Assembly (NCBI RefSeq): GCF_000959725.1
Contig: NZ_CP009322.1
Span: 62,001-126,000, forward strand
Origin: Burkholderia gladioli
Lineage (GTDB): Bacteria; Pseudomonadota; Gammaproteobacteria; Burkholderiales; Burkholderiaceae
Length of the DNA stretch: 64,000 nt
Reading direction: 5' to 3'
The translations under genes were made by a program, and so were the position numbers. Under the pieces are notes generated by a model. The model was given only the letters and a program-made list of their open reading frames with translations, did not search any database and had not been told where the DNA came from. Positions 27,269-37,325 of the stretch are shown here, piece by piece; the stretch's first letter is position 1, and the number at the start of each line of letters is the position of its first letter.

Positions 27269-27282
27269 TAGGGGGGTATACC
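27269..27282. promoter_or_regulatory. Candidate DmeR operator
   Basis: A run of six G residues flanked by TA on both sides (TAGGGGGGTATACC) lies about 50 bases upstream of the dmeR start. RcnR-type repressors are known to recognise a G/C tract flanked by AT-containing inverted repeats. The match to that pattern and the position support an operator. Confidence 0.65.
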
Positions 27283-27439
27283 TCTCAGGGCAAAGCCAGC
27301 CGACGCGTTGTCATCGGTATCGCGTCCGGGATGAGGCTTGCCGCGCTTGTTCGCGTCCCCGGCCGGCAATCGCGGCCGCGCCTCGTCCCTTTCCAGACGC
27401 CGCCGACCGGGATCGCGCGGCACCGGCGGCGCCTGCCGC

Positions 27440-28711
27440 TCAGCGCCGCTGTGCCGCCAGCGCGTCGCGCGCCTGCCACGCGCTGTAGGTCAGTTGCGCG
27501 GCCGCCAGCCCGGCCAGCCCATAGGCCGGCACCAGCCCGAAATGCGCGAACGCGGCGGGCACCGGCGCGGTCCCCGCGATCGCATCGGCCAGCACCTCGC
27601 CGGCCACCGTGGTCGGCGCCATGCCATGGCCGCCGAAGCCGACCGCGTGCCAGATGCCGTCGGCGTCGCGGCCGATCTGGGGCATCTTGTGCCGCGCGTA
27701 GCTCATCAAGCCGCCCCAGGCGAACTGCACCTCGACGTCGCGCAACTGCGGATAAACCAGCGCCAGGTCGCGCTTGAGCAGCCGAGCGATCGCCTCGGGG
27801 CCGCGCTCGCGGATCGAGATGCGGCCGCCCCACACAATGCGCGTGTCGGCCATCGGGCGGTAGTAGTCGAAGGCGAAGCGCGTGTCGTAGACGGCCGAGC
27901 GGCAGGCGATCGCATCGGCGAGCCGCGCGCCCAGCGGCTCGGTGGCGATCACGTAGGTGGCGATCGGCAGCACCGCGCGCTCGACGCGGCGATGCACGCC
28001 GCGCGCGTAACCGCCGCCGGCGAACACCACGTCCTGCGCATGCACCTCGCCATAGGCGGTGGACACCACCATTCCGGCGCCGCGCCGCCGGATCGACAGC
28101 GCCGGCGTGCGTTCGGCGATGCGCGCGCCGCCTTGCCGGAGCGCCCGCGCGATGCCGAGCACGTACTTGAGCGGATGGAAGTGGAAGGCGTTGCGCTCGA
28201 ACAGGCCGCCGTGATAGCGCGAGGTCTTCAGGCGCTGCTGCAGCTCGGCGGCGGCGAGCGGCTCCCAGTCGACCCCGAAGGCCTGCTTCATCAGTCGGCG
28301 CGGCGCGTCGAGCCGCGCCGGATCGGCGAACCAGTTGGCGAGGATCACGCCCTCGTCGACCAGCTCGCAATCGATGCCATGGCGCGCCACGCGCGCGCGG
28401 ATCCGGTCGACCGCATCGAGGGTGAGGCCATAGAGGCGGCGCGCTTCGACCGGGCCGAGGCGGGCCAGCAGCTCGGCGTTGTCGAGGCTGTAGCCGCCGA
28501 ACACGAAACCGCCGTTGCGGCCCGAGGCGCCATGGCCGACATGCTGTGCATCGAGCACGATGACGTCCGTGATGCCGCGCTCGACCAGCCCGAGCGCCGT
28601 GGAAAGGCCGGCCAGGCCACCGCCGACCACGCAAACGCGCGCCTCGGCGCGGCCCGACAGCGGCGCGTCGGCGGCGGGGCGGGTGACGCTGGCTTCGTAG
28701 TAGTTCTGCAT
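27440..28711 (-). CDS. FAD-dependent oxidoreductase, probable L-pipecolate oxidase
   Basis: This 423-residue DAO-fold flavoenzyme has a dinucleotide-binding motif (VCVVGGGLAGLSTALG, about residues 27-42), the GASGRNGGFVFGG flavin loop and a C-terminal VGFGGHGMAPTTVAGE. It resembles the AmaA/PuuB group, which oxidises secondary or gamma-glutamylated amines. The divergent gene encodes an ALDH7-type aminoadipate-semialdehyde dehydrogenase. AmaA and AmaB together convert pipecolate to 2-aminoadipate in Pseudomonas lysine catabolism, so AmaA is the favoured assignment; gamma-glutamylputrescine oxidase is the alternative. Confidence 0.75.
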   Translation of the reverse strand: MQNYYEASVTRPAADAPLSGRAEARVCVVGGGLAGLSTALGLVERGITDVIVLDAQHVGHGASGRNGGFVFGGYSLDNAELLARLGPVEARRLYGLTLDAVDRIRARVARHGIDCELVDEGVILANWFADPARLDAPRRLMKQAFGVDWEPLAAAELQQRLKTSRYHGGLFERNAFHFHPLKYVLGIARALRQGGARIAERTPALSIRRRGAGMVVSTAYGEVHAQDVVFAGGGYARGVHRRVERAVLPIATYVIATEPLGARLADAIACRSAVYDTRFAFDYYRPMADTRIVWGGRISIRERGPEAIARLLKRDLALVYPQLRDVEVQFAWGGLMSYARHKMPQIGRDADGIWHAVGFGGHGMAPTTVAGEVLADAIAGTAPVPAAFAHFGLVPAYGLAGLAAAQLTYSAWQARDALAAQRR

Positions 28712-28987
28712 CGTGACGCGACTCCGCGGGAACGGGACGTGCCGGCATCCTAACCCGCGAGCGGCGGCCCGGCGAGATCGGGCAAACACGCGCGGGTCGG
28801 GATGTCGGCGCGAGCCGATCCTCGCGCGCGGGCTCTGGTATCTTCTGCCGATCGGCATCGTCACCGGGCGGCGCCGCGCGTCGCCTATCCGGAGCGCGCC
28901 GCCGCCCGGTCCGCCCCGTGCCCGGCGCCGGCATGCACCGCGCCGCCGCACGGATCCACGCGAACCCTCATACATGGCCAACCCATC

Positions 28988-30523
28988 ATGACCGCCACGA
29001 CGACTCCCTCCCTGTCCATCCAGCCCCTGCTCGCCGAACTCGGCGTCGAGCTTGCCGCCTGGCGCGGCGACGCGCTGACGGCGCGCTCGCCGCTCGACGG
29101 CAGCGTGCTGGCCACCCTCGCCACCGACAGCGCCGCCGACGTGACGCGCAAGATCGACGCCGCGCATGCCGCCTTCACGCGCTGGCGCACGGTGCCCGCG
29201 CCCTTGCGCGGCGAGCTGGTGCGCCGCTTCGGCAACGTGCTGCGCGAGCACAAGGCCGCGCTCGGCCGCCTGGTCACGCTCGAGGCCGGCAAGATCGCCT
29301 CGGAAGGGCTGGGCGAGGTGCAGGAGATGATCGATATCTGCGATTTCGCGGTGGGCCTGTCGCGCCAGCTCTATGGCCTGACCATCGCCTCGGAGCGCCC
29401 CGGCCATCGCATGATGGAAACCTGGCATCCGCTCGGCGTGTGCGGCGTGATCTCGGCCTTCAATTTCCCGGTCGCGGTGTGGTCCTGGAACACGGCGCTG
29501 GCGCTGGTGTGCGGCGATCCGGTGGTCTGGAAGCCCTCGGAGAAGACGCCGCTGACGGCGATCGCCTGCGATGCGCTGTTCGCCCGCGCGGTGCGCGAGT
29601 TCGAGGCCGAGCATCCCGGCGTGGCGCCCGAGGGCCTGAGCCAGCTGGTGATCGGCGGGCGGGAGGTGGGCGAAGTGCTGACCGCCTCGCCGAAGGTGCC
29701 GGTGGTCAGCGCGACCGGCAGCGTGCGGATGGGGATCGAGGTCGCCAAGGTGCTCGGCGCGCGGCTCGCGCGCAGCATCCTCGAGCTGGGCGGCAACAAC
29801 GGCATGATCGTCGCGCCGAGCGCCGATCTCGACCTGGTGGTGCGCGCCGTGACCTTCGCGGCGGTCGGCACGGCCGGGCAGCGCTGTACCACGCTGCGCC
29901 GGCTGATCGTGCATCGCGAGGTGGCCGCCGCGTTGCTGCCGCGCCTGGAGAAGGCCTTCGCCTCGGTGAAGGTGGGCGATCCGCTCGACGCGGGCACCCT
30001 GGTGGGCCCGCTGATCGACCGCGCGGCCTTCGACGCGATGCAGGCGGCGCTGGCCGATGCGCGCGAGCAGGGCGGGGTGGTGACGGGCGGCGAGCGGGTC
30101 GAGGTGGCCGGCGCCGAGGCGTTCTACGTGCGTCCCGCGATCGTGCGGATGCCGAAGCAATCGGCGGTGGTCGAGCGCGAGACCTTCGCGCCGATCCTCT
30201 ACGTGCTCGAATACGATGCGCTCGACGAGGCGGTGGCGCTGCACAACGGCGTGCCGCAGGGACTGTCCTCGTCGATCTTCACCAACGACATCCGCGAGGC
30301 CGAGCAGTTCATGTCGGCCGCCGGCAGCGATTGCGGCATCGTCAACGTCAATATCGGCACCAGCGGCGCCGAGATCGGCGGCGCCTTCGGCGGCGAGAAG
30401 GAAACCGGCGGCGGCCGCGAATCGGGCTCGGATGCGTGGAAGGCCTATATGCGCCGCGCCACCAACACCATCAACTACAGCCGCGAGCTGCCGCTCGCGC
30501 AGGGCGTGAAGTTCGACGTCTGA
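28988..30523 (+). CDS. amaB: ALDH7-family aldehyde dehydrogenase (aminoadipate semialdehyde)
   Basis: This 511-residue NAD-dependent aldehyde dehydrogenase has catalytic Glu266 (LELGGNNGMIVAP) and nucleophile Cys300 (GTAGQRCTTLRRLI). The signature GAEIGGAFGGEKETGGGRES near the C-terminus is typical of the ALDH7A1/AmaB (antiquitin) branch, which oxidises 2-aminoadipate-6-semialdehyde to 2-aminoadipate in lysine/pipecolate breakdown. The ATG at 28988 was chosen by family length. It is divergent from the flavin oxidase gene that would supply its substrate. Confidence 0.85.
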   Translation: MTATTTPSLSIQPLLAELGVELAAWRGDALTARSPLDGSVLATLATDSAADVTRKIDAAHAAFTRWRTVPAPLRGELVRRFGNVLREHKAALGRLVTLEAGKIASEGLGEVQEMIDICDFAVGLSRQLYGLTIASERPGHRMMETWHPLGVCGVISAFNFPVAVWSWNTALALVCGDPVVWKPSEKTPLTAIACDALFARAVREFEAEHPGVAPEGLSQLVIGGREVGEVLTASPKVPVVSATGSVRMGIEVAKVLGARLARSILELGGNNGMIVAPSADLDLVVRAVTFAAVGTAGQRCTTLRRLIVHREVAAALLPRLEKAFASVKVGDPLDAGTLVGPLIDRAAFDAMQAALADAREQGGVVTGGERVEVAGAEAFYVRPAIVRMPKQSAVVERETFAPILYVLEYDALDEAVALHNGVPQGLSSSIFTNDIREAEQFMSAAGSDCGIVNVNIGTSGAEIGGAFGGEKETGGGRESGSDAWKAYMRRATNTINYSRELPLAQGVKFDV

Positions 30524-30616
30524 GCGCGGCCGGGGCTCCCGTCGGCGCGCGTCGCGAGCGGCGCGCGCCTTCCATCCATCTTGCGCATCCCGCGCGGTGG
30601 AACGGCGCCGGCGGCA

Positions 30617-31621
30617 TCAGGCGCCGCCGCGTGCCGCCGTCGAGCCCCGCACGATCAATTCCCCCGGCAGCACCAGGGTGCGCGCCGACATCGCCGGCTC
30701 CGCCAGCCGTTGCGTGAGCAACTGCATGGCGTTCTTGCCGATCTCGTAGACGGGCTGCGCGATCACGGTCACGCCGGGCGTGACCAGGTCGGTCCAGGCG
30801 TCGTTGTCGAAGCCGGCCAGCGCGAGGTCCTCGGGCACGCGCGCGCCGGCCTCGCGCAGCGCGCGGTAGGCGCCGAGCAGCAGCAGGCCGTTGCTGGCCA
30901 CGATCGCCTCGGGCCTTCCCGCCGCGGCGGCCTCGCCCAGCCAGGCGCCCACGCGCTGGCGCGCGGTTTCCGCGTTCGGCTCGACGAATTCGGCGCGCCC
31001 TTCCAGGCCGTGGCGGGCCAGCGCGTCGAGGAAGGCCGCGTGCCGTTCGCGGCCGGTGGTGCTGGCATTGCCGAACAGCCCCGCCACTCGGCGATGACCG
31101 CGCGCGATGAGGTGCTCGACCAGCCTGCCTGCCGCGTCGCGGTTGTCGAGCGTGACCGCGTCGGCGGTGCCGGGCGGCCCGGCGCGATCGATCATCACCA
31201 CCGGGAAGGCGTAGGCGCTCGCGTCGAACCGCTGCGCGGCCGCGTGGGTCGGCGAATAGATCACGCCCGTGACGCGCTCGCCGGCCATCAGGCGCAGGTA
31301 CATCGCCTCCTTCTCGGGGTTCTCGTCGGTGTTGCAGAGGATCACGCGCATGCCCTGCGCGTAGGCGGCATCCTCCACGGCGCGGCTGACCTCGGTGAAG
31401 AAGGGGTTGCGCACGTCGGAGACGATCAGGCCGATGGTGGCCGTGTCGCCCGAGCGCAGCCGGCGCGCGGCCGCGTTGGGCCGGTAGTCGAGCCGCTCGA
31501 TCACCTCGAGCACGCGCCGGCGCACGCTGTCGCGCACCGGGCCGTTGTTGGACAGCACGCGCGAGACGGTGGTGACCGACACGCCGGCCGCCTCGGCGAC
31601 ATCCTTGATGCGTAGTGCCAT
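30617..31621 (-). CDS. fruR: LacI-family repressor of the fructose operon
   Basis: This 334-residue repressor has an N-terminal LacI HTH and hinge helix (RIKDVAEAAGVSVTTVSRVL, then YRPNAAARRLRSG) and a periplasmic-binding-like sugar domain. It is divergent from fruB with 224 bases between starts, and two copies of a near-palindromic LacI-type site lie in that gap. By analogy with pseudomonad FruR, the inducer would be fructose 1-phosphate; this is inference from context. Confidence 0.88.
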   Translation of the reverse strand: MALRIKDVAEAAGVSVTTVSRVLSNNGPVRDSVRRRVLEVIERLDYRPNAAARRLRSGDTATIGLIVSDVRNPFFTEVSRAVEDAAYAQGMRVILCNTDENPEKEAMYLRLMAGERVTGVIYSPTHAAAQRFDASAYAFPVVMIDRAGPPGTADAVTLDNRDAAGRLVEHLIARGHRRVAGLFGNASTTGRERHAAFLDALARHGLEGRAEFVEPNAETARQRVGAWLGEAAAAGRPEAIVASNGLLLLGAYRALREAGARVPEDLALAGFDNDAWTDLVTPGVTVIAQPVYEIGKNAMQLLTQRLAEPAMSARTLVLPGELIVRGSTAARGGA

Positions 31622-31627
31622 ATCGAC

Positions 31628-31641
31628 TGGTATCGATTTCA
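31628..31641. promoter_or_regulatory. FruR operator site 1
   Basis: TGGTATCGATTTCA lies just ahead of the fruR start. It shares 13 of 14 positions with the second site near fruB and has the central CG of LacI-family operators. Its location suggests autoregulation of fruR. Confidence 0.65.
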
Positions 31642-31784
31642 GTGTCTGGATCGGGAGATACCCTGATTCAGCGGAATCTCGGCGGCGGCCCTGAACCGCC
31701 GCCGAGGCCCGGAAACAGGCGTGCCTGCGCATTCTAGCGGGGCTTGCCGCGAATTTCAGCCGATTTTCAATTCTCCGGCCCGGC

Positions 31785-31813
31785 TTGACGGCAAAAGTGG
31801 TATCGATTCCAAT
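31785..31813 (+). promoter_or_regulatory. fruB promoter with embedded FruR operator
   Basis: TTGACG (31785-31790) and TCCAAT (31808-31813), 17 bases apart, fit a sigma-70 promoter. The operator-like TGGTATCGATTCCA (31798-31811) sits across the spacer and the -10 element, an ideal place for repression. The fruB ATG follows about 32 bases after the -10. Confidence 0.65.
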
Positions 31814-31845
31814 ACGCCCATTCCAACGAATCGTCAGGAGACGCG

Positions 31846-34413
31846 ATGTCGTCCTTGCTTACCGCGGGGCAGGTCCGGCTCGCCGCCCGGGCCGCCTCCC
31901 GCCACGATGCGATCGACCAGGCCGGCGCGCTGCTGGTCGAGGCCGGCGTGATCGAGCCGGCCTACGTGGCCAGCCTGCACGGCCGCGAGCAGGTGTCGAA
32001 CACCTATCTCGGCCATGGCGTGGCGATCCCGCATGGCCTGCAGGAGGACCGTCACCTGATCCGCCGCACCGGCGTGGCCGTGCTGCAACTGCCCGATGGC
32101 GTCGAATGGCGCGACGGCGAGCGCGCCCGCCTGGTGGTCGCGATCGCCGCGCAATCGGACCAGCACATCGTGCTGCTGCAGCGGCTGACGCGCCTGATCG
32201 GCGATCCGGCACGCCTGGCGGAACTGCTCGCCACGCGCGATCCGCTGGCGATCGTGAACGTGCTCGACGGCGATGCCGGCGCGGCGCCCGCCGCCGGCTC
32301 GGCCGCGATCGTCCATGCTACGCCGGCCGACTACGCCGAGCGCGTCGAGCTGGTGCTCGACTATCCGCATGGCCTGCATGCGCGCCCCGCCAGCGCCTGG
32401 GTGGCCAGCGCGAAACGCTTCCAGGCCGCGCTGCGCGTGCGTCACGGCGATAGCGTCGCCGATCCGAAGAACCTCGTCAGCCTGCTGCAACTGGGCGCCA
32501 CCGCGAATGCGGAGTTGGTGCTGTCGGCGCAGGGCGTCGACGCGGCCGAGGCGCTGGCCGCGCTGAAGCGGACCATCGAGGCCCTGTCGGCCGAGGAGCA
32601 CGCGCGCGCCGACGCGGCGAAGCTGCGCCGCCAGCAGGCGCAGCCGGCGCTGTGGACGCCGCGCGATCCGGCCACGGTGATCGAGGGCGTCGGCGCCGGG
32701 CCCGGTTTCGTGGCCGGGCCGGTGCGCCTGATGCGCTCGCGCACGCTCCAGATCGAGGACCGCGCCGACGATCCGCTCGACGCCGCCACTCGCCTCGAGG
32801 CGGCGCTGGCGAGCACCGCCCGCGAACTCGAGGCACTGGCGCGCGAGACCGGCGCGCGGCTCGGCGAGGCCGAGGGCGCGATCTTCGCGGCGCAGCGCGA
32901 ATTGCTCGACGACGCCGCGCTGCTCGACGAGACGGCGCGGCGGGTGGTCGACGGGCACGGGCTGGCCTGGTCCTGGCATCGCGCCACCGAGCAGCAGGCG
33001 GCGAAGCTGGCCGCGCTGCCCGACCCGCTGCTGGCGGCGCGCGCCGCCGACCTGCGCGATGTCGCGCGCCGCGTGCTCGGCCATCTCGGCGATGCCGACG
33101 TCGAGGGTTCGGCCGATGTGTCGGGCGACGGCGCCGGGCAGGGCGCGCCGGCGATCCTGATCGCCGAGGACCTCACGCCTTCCGACACGGCCCAGCTCGA
33201 CCCGGCCGTCACGCTCGGCTTCTGTACCGTGGCCGGCGGCCCGACCTCGCACACGGCGATCCTGGCGCGCACGATGGGCGTGCCGGCGGCCGTGGCCTGC
33301 GGGGCCGCGCTGCTGGCGCTGCGCGACGGCGAGCACGTGGTGCTCGACGGCAACGCGGGGCGGCTCTATGCCGGCGTGTCGGCGGCCGATCGCGAGCGCG
33401 CGGCCGAGGCGCAGCGCCGCTTCGTCGAGGCGCAGCACCGCGCGGCCGCCAATCGCGCGCTGCCGGCCGCCACGCTCGACGGCCATGTGCTGGAGATCGG
33501 CGCGAACATCACGCGCCCGGCGCAGGTGAAGGCGGCGATCGAGAACGGCGCCGACGGCGTCGGCCTTATGCGCACCGAGTTCCTGTTCCTGGAGCGCCAC
33601 GACGCGCCCGACGAGGAGGAGCAATACGCCTGCTACCGGCAGATGGTGGAAGCCAGCGGCGGGCGGCACCTGATCATCCGCACGCTCGACATCGGCGGCG
33701 ACAAGCAGGTGCCCTACCTGAACCTGCCGCACGAATCGAATCCCTTCCTCGGCGTGCGCGGGCTGCGGCTGTGCCTGCGCCGGCCCGAGCTGTTCGTGCC
33801 GCAGTTGCGCGCGCTCTATCGCGCCGCCATGCACGGGCCGCTGTGGATCATGTTCCCGATGGTGTCCACGCTCGACGAGGCGCGCCAGGCGATCGCGCTG
33901 GCCGAGACGGTGCGCGCCGAGCTCGACGCGCCCAAGGTGCCGCTCGGCATCATGGTGGAGACGCCCTCGGCGGCGGCGCTGGCCGACCATTTCGCCGAGC
34001 TCGTCGACTTCTTCTCGATCGGCACCAACGACCTCACGCAATACGTGCTGGCCATCGATCGCGAGCATCCCGAACTGGCGCGGATGGCCCAGAGCCTGCA
34101 TCCGGCCGTGCTGCGCATGATCGCGCAGACGGTGGACGGCGCGCGCCGGCATCGCAAGTGGGTCGGCGTGTGCGGCGGGCTGGCCGGCGAGCCGCTGGGC
34201 GCGGCGATCCTGGCAGGGCTGGGCGTCGACGAGCTGTCGATGAGCGTGCGCGATATCCCGGCCGTGAAGACGCGGCTGCGCGCCTCGCGGCTCGATGCGC
34301 TGCGCGCGCTGGCGCGTCGCGCGCTCGATGCCGCCGATGTCGACGCCGTGCGCGCGCTCGACGGCGGCGAAGTCGGCCCGGCCGGCGAGACCCGGGACGA
34401 GGCGGCCGCATGA
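31846..34413 (+). CDS. fruB: Fructose PTS multiphosphoryl transfer protein (EIIA-HPr-EI)
   Basis: This 855-residue cytoplasmic fusion carries phosphate from PEP to the fructose permease. An EIIA-Fru domain (about residues 1-145) has His63 in HGVAIPHGL, an HPr domain (about 165-250) has His178 in HGLHARPAS, and an enzyme I domain (about 280-850) has His469 in GGPTSHTAIL, with C-terminal PEP-binding motifs MRTEFLFLER and FSIGTNDLTQY. All three phosphorylation histidines are intact, so the operon needs no general PTS proteins. The gene overlaps fruK by 4 bases (ATGA). Confidence 0.96.
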   Translation: MSSLLTAGQVRLAARAASRHDAIDQAGALLVEAGVIEPAYVASLHGREQVSNTYLGHGVAIPHGLQEDRHLIRRTGVAVLQLPDGVEWRDGERARLVVAIAAQSDQHIVLLQRLTRLIGDPARLAELLATRDPLAIVNVLDGDAGAAPAAGSAAIVHATPADYAERVELVLDYPHGLHARPASAWVASAKRFQAALRVRHGDSVADPKNLVSLLQLGATANAELVLSAQGVDAAEALAALKRTIEALSAEEHARADAAKLRRQQAQPALWTPRDPATVIEGVGAGPGFVAGPVRLMRSRTLQIEDRADDPLDAATRLEAALASTARELEALARETGARLGEAEGAIFAAQRELLDDAALLDETARRVVDGHGLAWSWHRATEQQAAKLAALPDPLLAARAADLRDVARRVLGHLGDADVEGSADVSGDGAGQGAPAILIAEDLTPSDTAQLDPAVTLGFCTVAGGPTSHTAILARTMGVPAAVACGAALLALRDGEHVVLDGNAGRLYAGVSAADRERAAEAQRRFVEAQHRAAANRALPAATLDGHVLEIGANITRPAQVKAAIENGADGVGLMRTEFLFLERHDAPDEEEQYACYRQMVEASGGRHLIIRTLDIGGDKQVPYLNLPHESNPFLGVRGLRLCLRRPELFVPQLRALYRAAMHGPLWIMFPMVSTLDEARQAIALAETVRAELDAPKVPLGIMVETPSAAALADHFAELVDFFSIGTNDLTQYVLAIDREHPELARMAQSLHPAVLRMIAQTVDGARRHRKWVGVCGGLAGEPLGAAILAGLGVDELSMSVRDIPAVKTRLRASRLDALRALARRALDAADVDAVRALDGGEVGPAGETRDEAAA

Positions 34414-35477
34414 GCATCACGATCCGATCGGCGACAAACGCCGCGCCCGTGGTGGTGACCGTCACGCCGAATCCCGCGCTCGACCAGACCGTGCGCGTGG
34501 CCGGCCTCGCGCTGGGCGCCGTGAACCAGGCCGAATCGCTCGAGATCAACGCGGGTGGCAAGGGCGTCAACGTCGCCGGCTGCCTGGCCGACTACGGCAT
34601 CGCCACGATCGCCACGGGCCTGCTCGGCCGCGAGGGCAGCGAGGCCTTCGAGACCATGTTCGCCGGCAAGCGCATCGACGATCGTTTCGTGCGCATCGCC
34701 GGGCGCACGCGCACCAACGTCAAGCTGGTCGATCCGGCGCGCGGCCAGACCACCGATATCAATCTCGCCACCGCGCGCGCCACGGCGCAGGACCTGGCGG
34801 CGCTGGAGGTGCGGCTCGCCTCGCTGGCGGCGCCGGGGCGCTGGTTCGTGCTGGCCGGCAGCCTGCCGCCCGGCATCGACGCGGACTTCTATCGCCGCGC
34901 CACGCGCTCGCTGCACGAGGCGGGCGCGCGCGTCGCGCTCGATACCAGCGGCACGCCGTTGGCCGCGGTGCTGGGCTCGGGCGATCCGCTCGAGCTGCCC
35001 GACCTGGTCAAGCCCAATCGCGAGGAACTGGCGGCGGCGCTGGGCCGGCCGCTGGACAGCCGCGAGGCCCTGCTCGAGGCGGCGCGCGAGCTGGTGGCGC
35101 GCGGCATACGCCATGTCGCCGTCTCGCTCGGCGAGCAGGGCGCATTCGGCCTCTGCACGACCGGCTCGGCCGAACTCGACGGTTTTCACGCGGCGCCCTT
35201 GCAGGTGCCGGTGGCCAGCACGGTGGGCGCGGGTGACGCCTTCGTCGCCGGGCTGGTGGCGAGCCTGGTCGAGGGCCGCGCGTGGGCCGAGGCCGGGCGC
35301 CGCGCGAGCGCCTTCGCGGCGGCCAAGCTAGCGCGCGTCGGCCCGCATCTGCCGGATCACGCAACGCTCGACGCGCATGCGGCGCGCGTCGAACTCGATA
35401 CCTTCACGATCGCGGCCGACGGCGCCGCGCGACCCCGCGCGGGCGGCGCGGCAGCGGAGACATCATGGAAAGACTGA
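34410..35477 (+). CDS. fruK: 1-phosphofructokinase
   Basis: This 355-residue PfkB/ribokinase-family enzyme phosphorylates fructose 1-phosphate to fructose 1,6-bisphosphate. The N-terminal [12 protein letters not shown] and [15 protein letters not shown] motifs bind substrate, and the C-terminal [14 protein letters not shown] contains the catalytic Asp. Its start overlaps the fruB stop, so translation is probably coupled. The C-terminus is about 30-40 residues longer than usual and runs 13 bases into fruA. Confidence 0.95.
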   Translation: MSITIRSATNAAPVVVTVTPNPALDQTVRVAGLALGAVNQAESLEINAGGKGVNVAGCLADYGIATIATGLLGREGSEAFETMFAGKRIDDRFVRIAGRTRTNVKLVDPARGQTTDINLATARATAQDLAALEVRLASLAAPGRWFVLAGSLPPGIDADFYRRATRSLHEAGARVALDTSGTPLAAVLGSGDPLELPDLVKPNREELAAALGRPLDSREALLEAARELVARGIRHVAVSLGEQGAFGLCTTGSAELDGFHAAPLQVPVASTVGAGDAFVAGLVASLVEGRAWAEAGRRASAFAAAKLARVGPHLPDHATLDAHAARVELDTFTIAADGAARPRAGGAAAETSWKD

Positions 35478-37291
35478 TTGGACTGGTGGCGGCGCCGGAG
35501 CGCAGCGCCGCGCCGGCAATGGCGGCGCAGGCCCTGCTGCGCGCGGCGCGGCGCCTGGGCGGCACGCTCGAGATCGAGACGCGCAGCGCGCTGGGCATCG
35601 GCTCGCCGCTGACGGCCGAGCAGATCGGCGCGGCGCACGCGGTGCTGATCGCCGCCGACGACACGGCCGGCATCGACGAGGCGCGATTCGCCGGCAAGGC
35701 GATCCATCGCGTCTCGATCGAGCGCGCGATCCGCGAGGCCGACGCGTTGGTGGCGCGGATCGCGCACGCGGCGGCCGATGCGGACGGCGCGGTGCCACCG
35801 GCTTCGATGCGTGCGCAAGCAACCGATGCTTCGACGCGGCCGGCCGCGAACACGGCCGCACCGGCGCGTGCACTGAAGATCGTCGCGATCACCTCCTGCC
35901 CGACCGGCATCGCCCATACCTTCATGGCGGCCGAGGGGCTCGCGCAGGGCGCGCGCCAGCTCGGCCACGCGATCCACGTCGAGACGCAGGGCTCGGTGGG
36001 CGCGCAGAACCGGCTCAGCGAGGCGCAGATCGCCGAGGCCGACCTGGTGGTGATCGCCGCCGACACGCAGGTCGACAAATCGCGCTTCGCCGGCAAGCGG
36101 CTCTACGAGACCGGCACGAAGGGCGCGATTAGCGGCGGCGCCGCGCTGCTCGAACGCGCCATCGCCGAGGCGAGCCGCGACGCCGCCGCGCCGGGCGCCG
36201 CGTCCGCGGCCGGCGCCTCGCTGGCCGACCAGGCCGCGGCGGCCAAGCAGGCCCGCAACGCGAAGGCGCCCGGCGCCTATCGCCACCTGATGACGGGCGT
36301 GTCCTTCATGCTGCCCTTCGTGGTGGCGGGCGGTCTGTTGATCGCGCTGTCCTTCGCGCTGGGCGGCATCTACGCCTTCGACGACGCGCACAAGGGCACG
36401 CTGGCCTGGTCGCTGTTCCAGATCGGCGCGAAATCGGCCTTCGCGCTGATCGTGCCGGCGTTGTCGGGCTATATCGCCTACTCGATCGCGGACCGGCCCG
36501 GCATCGCGCCCGGCATGGTCGGCGGGATGCTGGCCGCGAGCCTCGGCGCCGGTTTCCTCGGCGGCATCGTGTCGGGCTTCCTGGCCGGTTATGCGGCACT
36601 GCTGATCAATCGCCACCTGCGGCTGCACCGCAACCTGGAAGGGCTGAAGCCGGTGCTGATCATCCCGCTGCTGTCGACGCTGATCGTCGGCCTGCTGATG
36701 CTCTACGTGGTGGGCACGCCGGTGGCGGCGGCGCTGCATGCGCTGGAAGGCTGGCTGCGCTCGATGCAGTCGGGCAGCGCGGTGGTGCTCGGCGCGATCC
36801 TCGGCGGGATGATGGCGGTGGACATGGGCGGCCCCGTCAACAAGGCCGCCTATGCCTTCAGCGCCGGGCTGATCGCGAGCCAGGTCTATACGCCGATGGC
36901 GGCCACCATGGCGGCCGGCATGACGCCGCCGCTGGGCATCGCGCTGGCCACCTGGCTGTTCCGCTCGCGCTTCGGCGTCGAGGAGCGCGAGGCCGGCAAC
37001 GCGGCCGCCGTGCTCGGCATCGCCTTCATCACCGAGGGCGCGATTCCGTTCGCGGCGCGCGACCCGATGCGGGTGATTCCGTCGTGCATCGTCGGCTCGG
37101 CGATTACCGGCGCGATCTCGATGGCGGCCGGCGTCGAGCTGAAGGTGCCGCACGGCGGCATCTTCGTGCTGCCGATCCCGAACGCGGTCACGCACCTGGG
37201 CACCTATACGCTGGCGATCGTGGCCGGCACCGTGGCGACGGCGCTGCTGATCGGCCTGCTGAAGCGGCCCGCGCCGGCGAAGGCCGCTTGA
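35465..37291 (+). CDS. fruA: Fructose-specific PTS permease (EIIB'BC)
   Basis: This 608-residue inner-membrane permease brings in fructose as fructose 1-phosphate. A degenerate EIIB' domain (about residues 1-105) without the active cysteine precedes an Ala/Pro linker and an active EIIB with Cys145 in [17 protein letters not shown]. The EIIC membrane domain (about 270-608) has the family motif [15 protein letters not shown] and substrate-site region [14 protein letters not shown]. It starts within the last 13 bases of fruK. Confidence 0.95.
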   Translation: MERLIGLVAAPERSAAPAMAAQALLRAARRLGGTLEIETRSALGIGSPLTAEQIGAAHAVLIAADDTAGIDEARFAGKAIHRVSIERAIREADALVARIAHAAADADGAVPPASMRAQATDASTRPAANTAAPARALKIVAITSCPTGIAHTFMAAEGLAQGARQLGHAIHVETQGSVGAQNRLSEAQIAEADLVVIAADTQVDKSRFAGKRLYETGTKGAISGGAALLERAIAEASRDAAAPGAASAAGASLADQAAAAKQARNAKAPGAYRHLMTGVSFMLPFVVAGGLLIALSFALGGIYAFDDAHKGTLAWSLFQIGAKSAFALIVPALSGYIAYSIADRPGIAPGMVGGMLAASLGAGFLGGIVSGFLAGYAALLINRHLRLHRNLEGLKPVLIIPLLSTLIVGLLMLYVVGTPVAAALHALEGWLRSMQSGSAVVLGAILGGMMAVDMGGPVNKAAYAFSAGLIASQVYTPMAATMAAGMTPPLGIALATWLFRSRFGVEEREAGNAAAVLGIAFITEGAIPFAARDPMRVIPSCIVGSAITGAISMAAGVELKVPHGGIFVLPIPNAVTHLGTYTLAIVAGTVATALLIGLLKRPAPAKAA

Positions 37292-37325
37292 GCGATCCGG
37301 CGCGGCAGGGCGCGACGCGCCTGCC

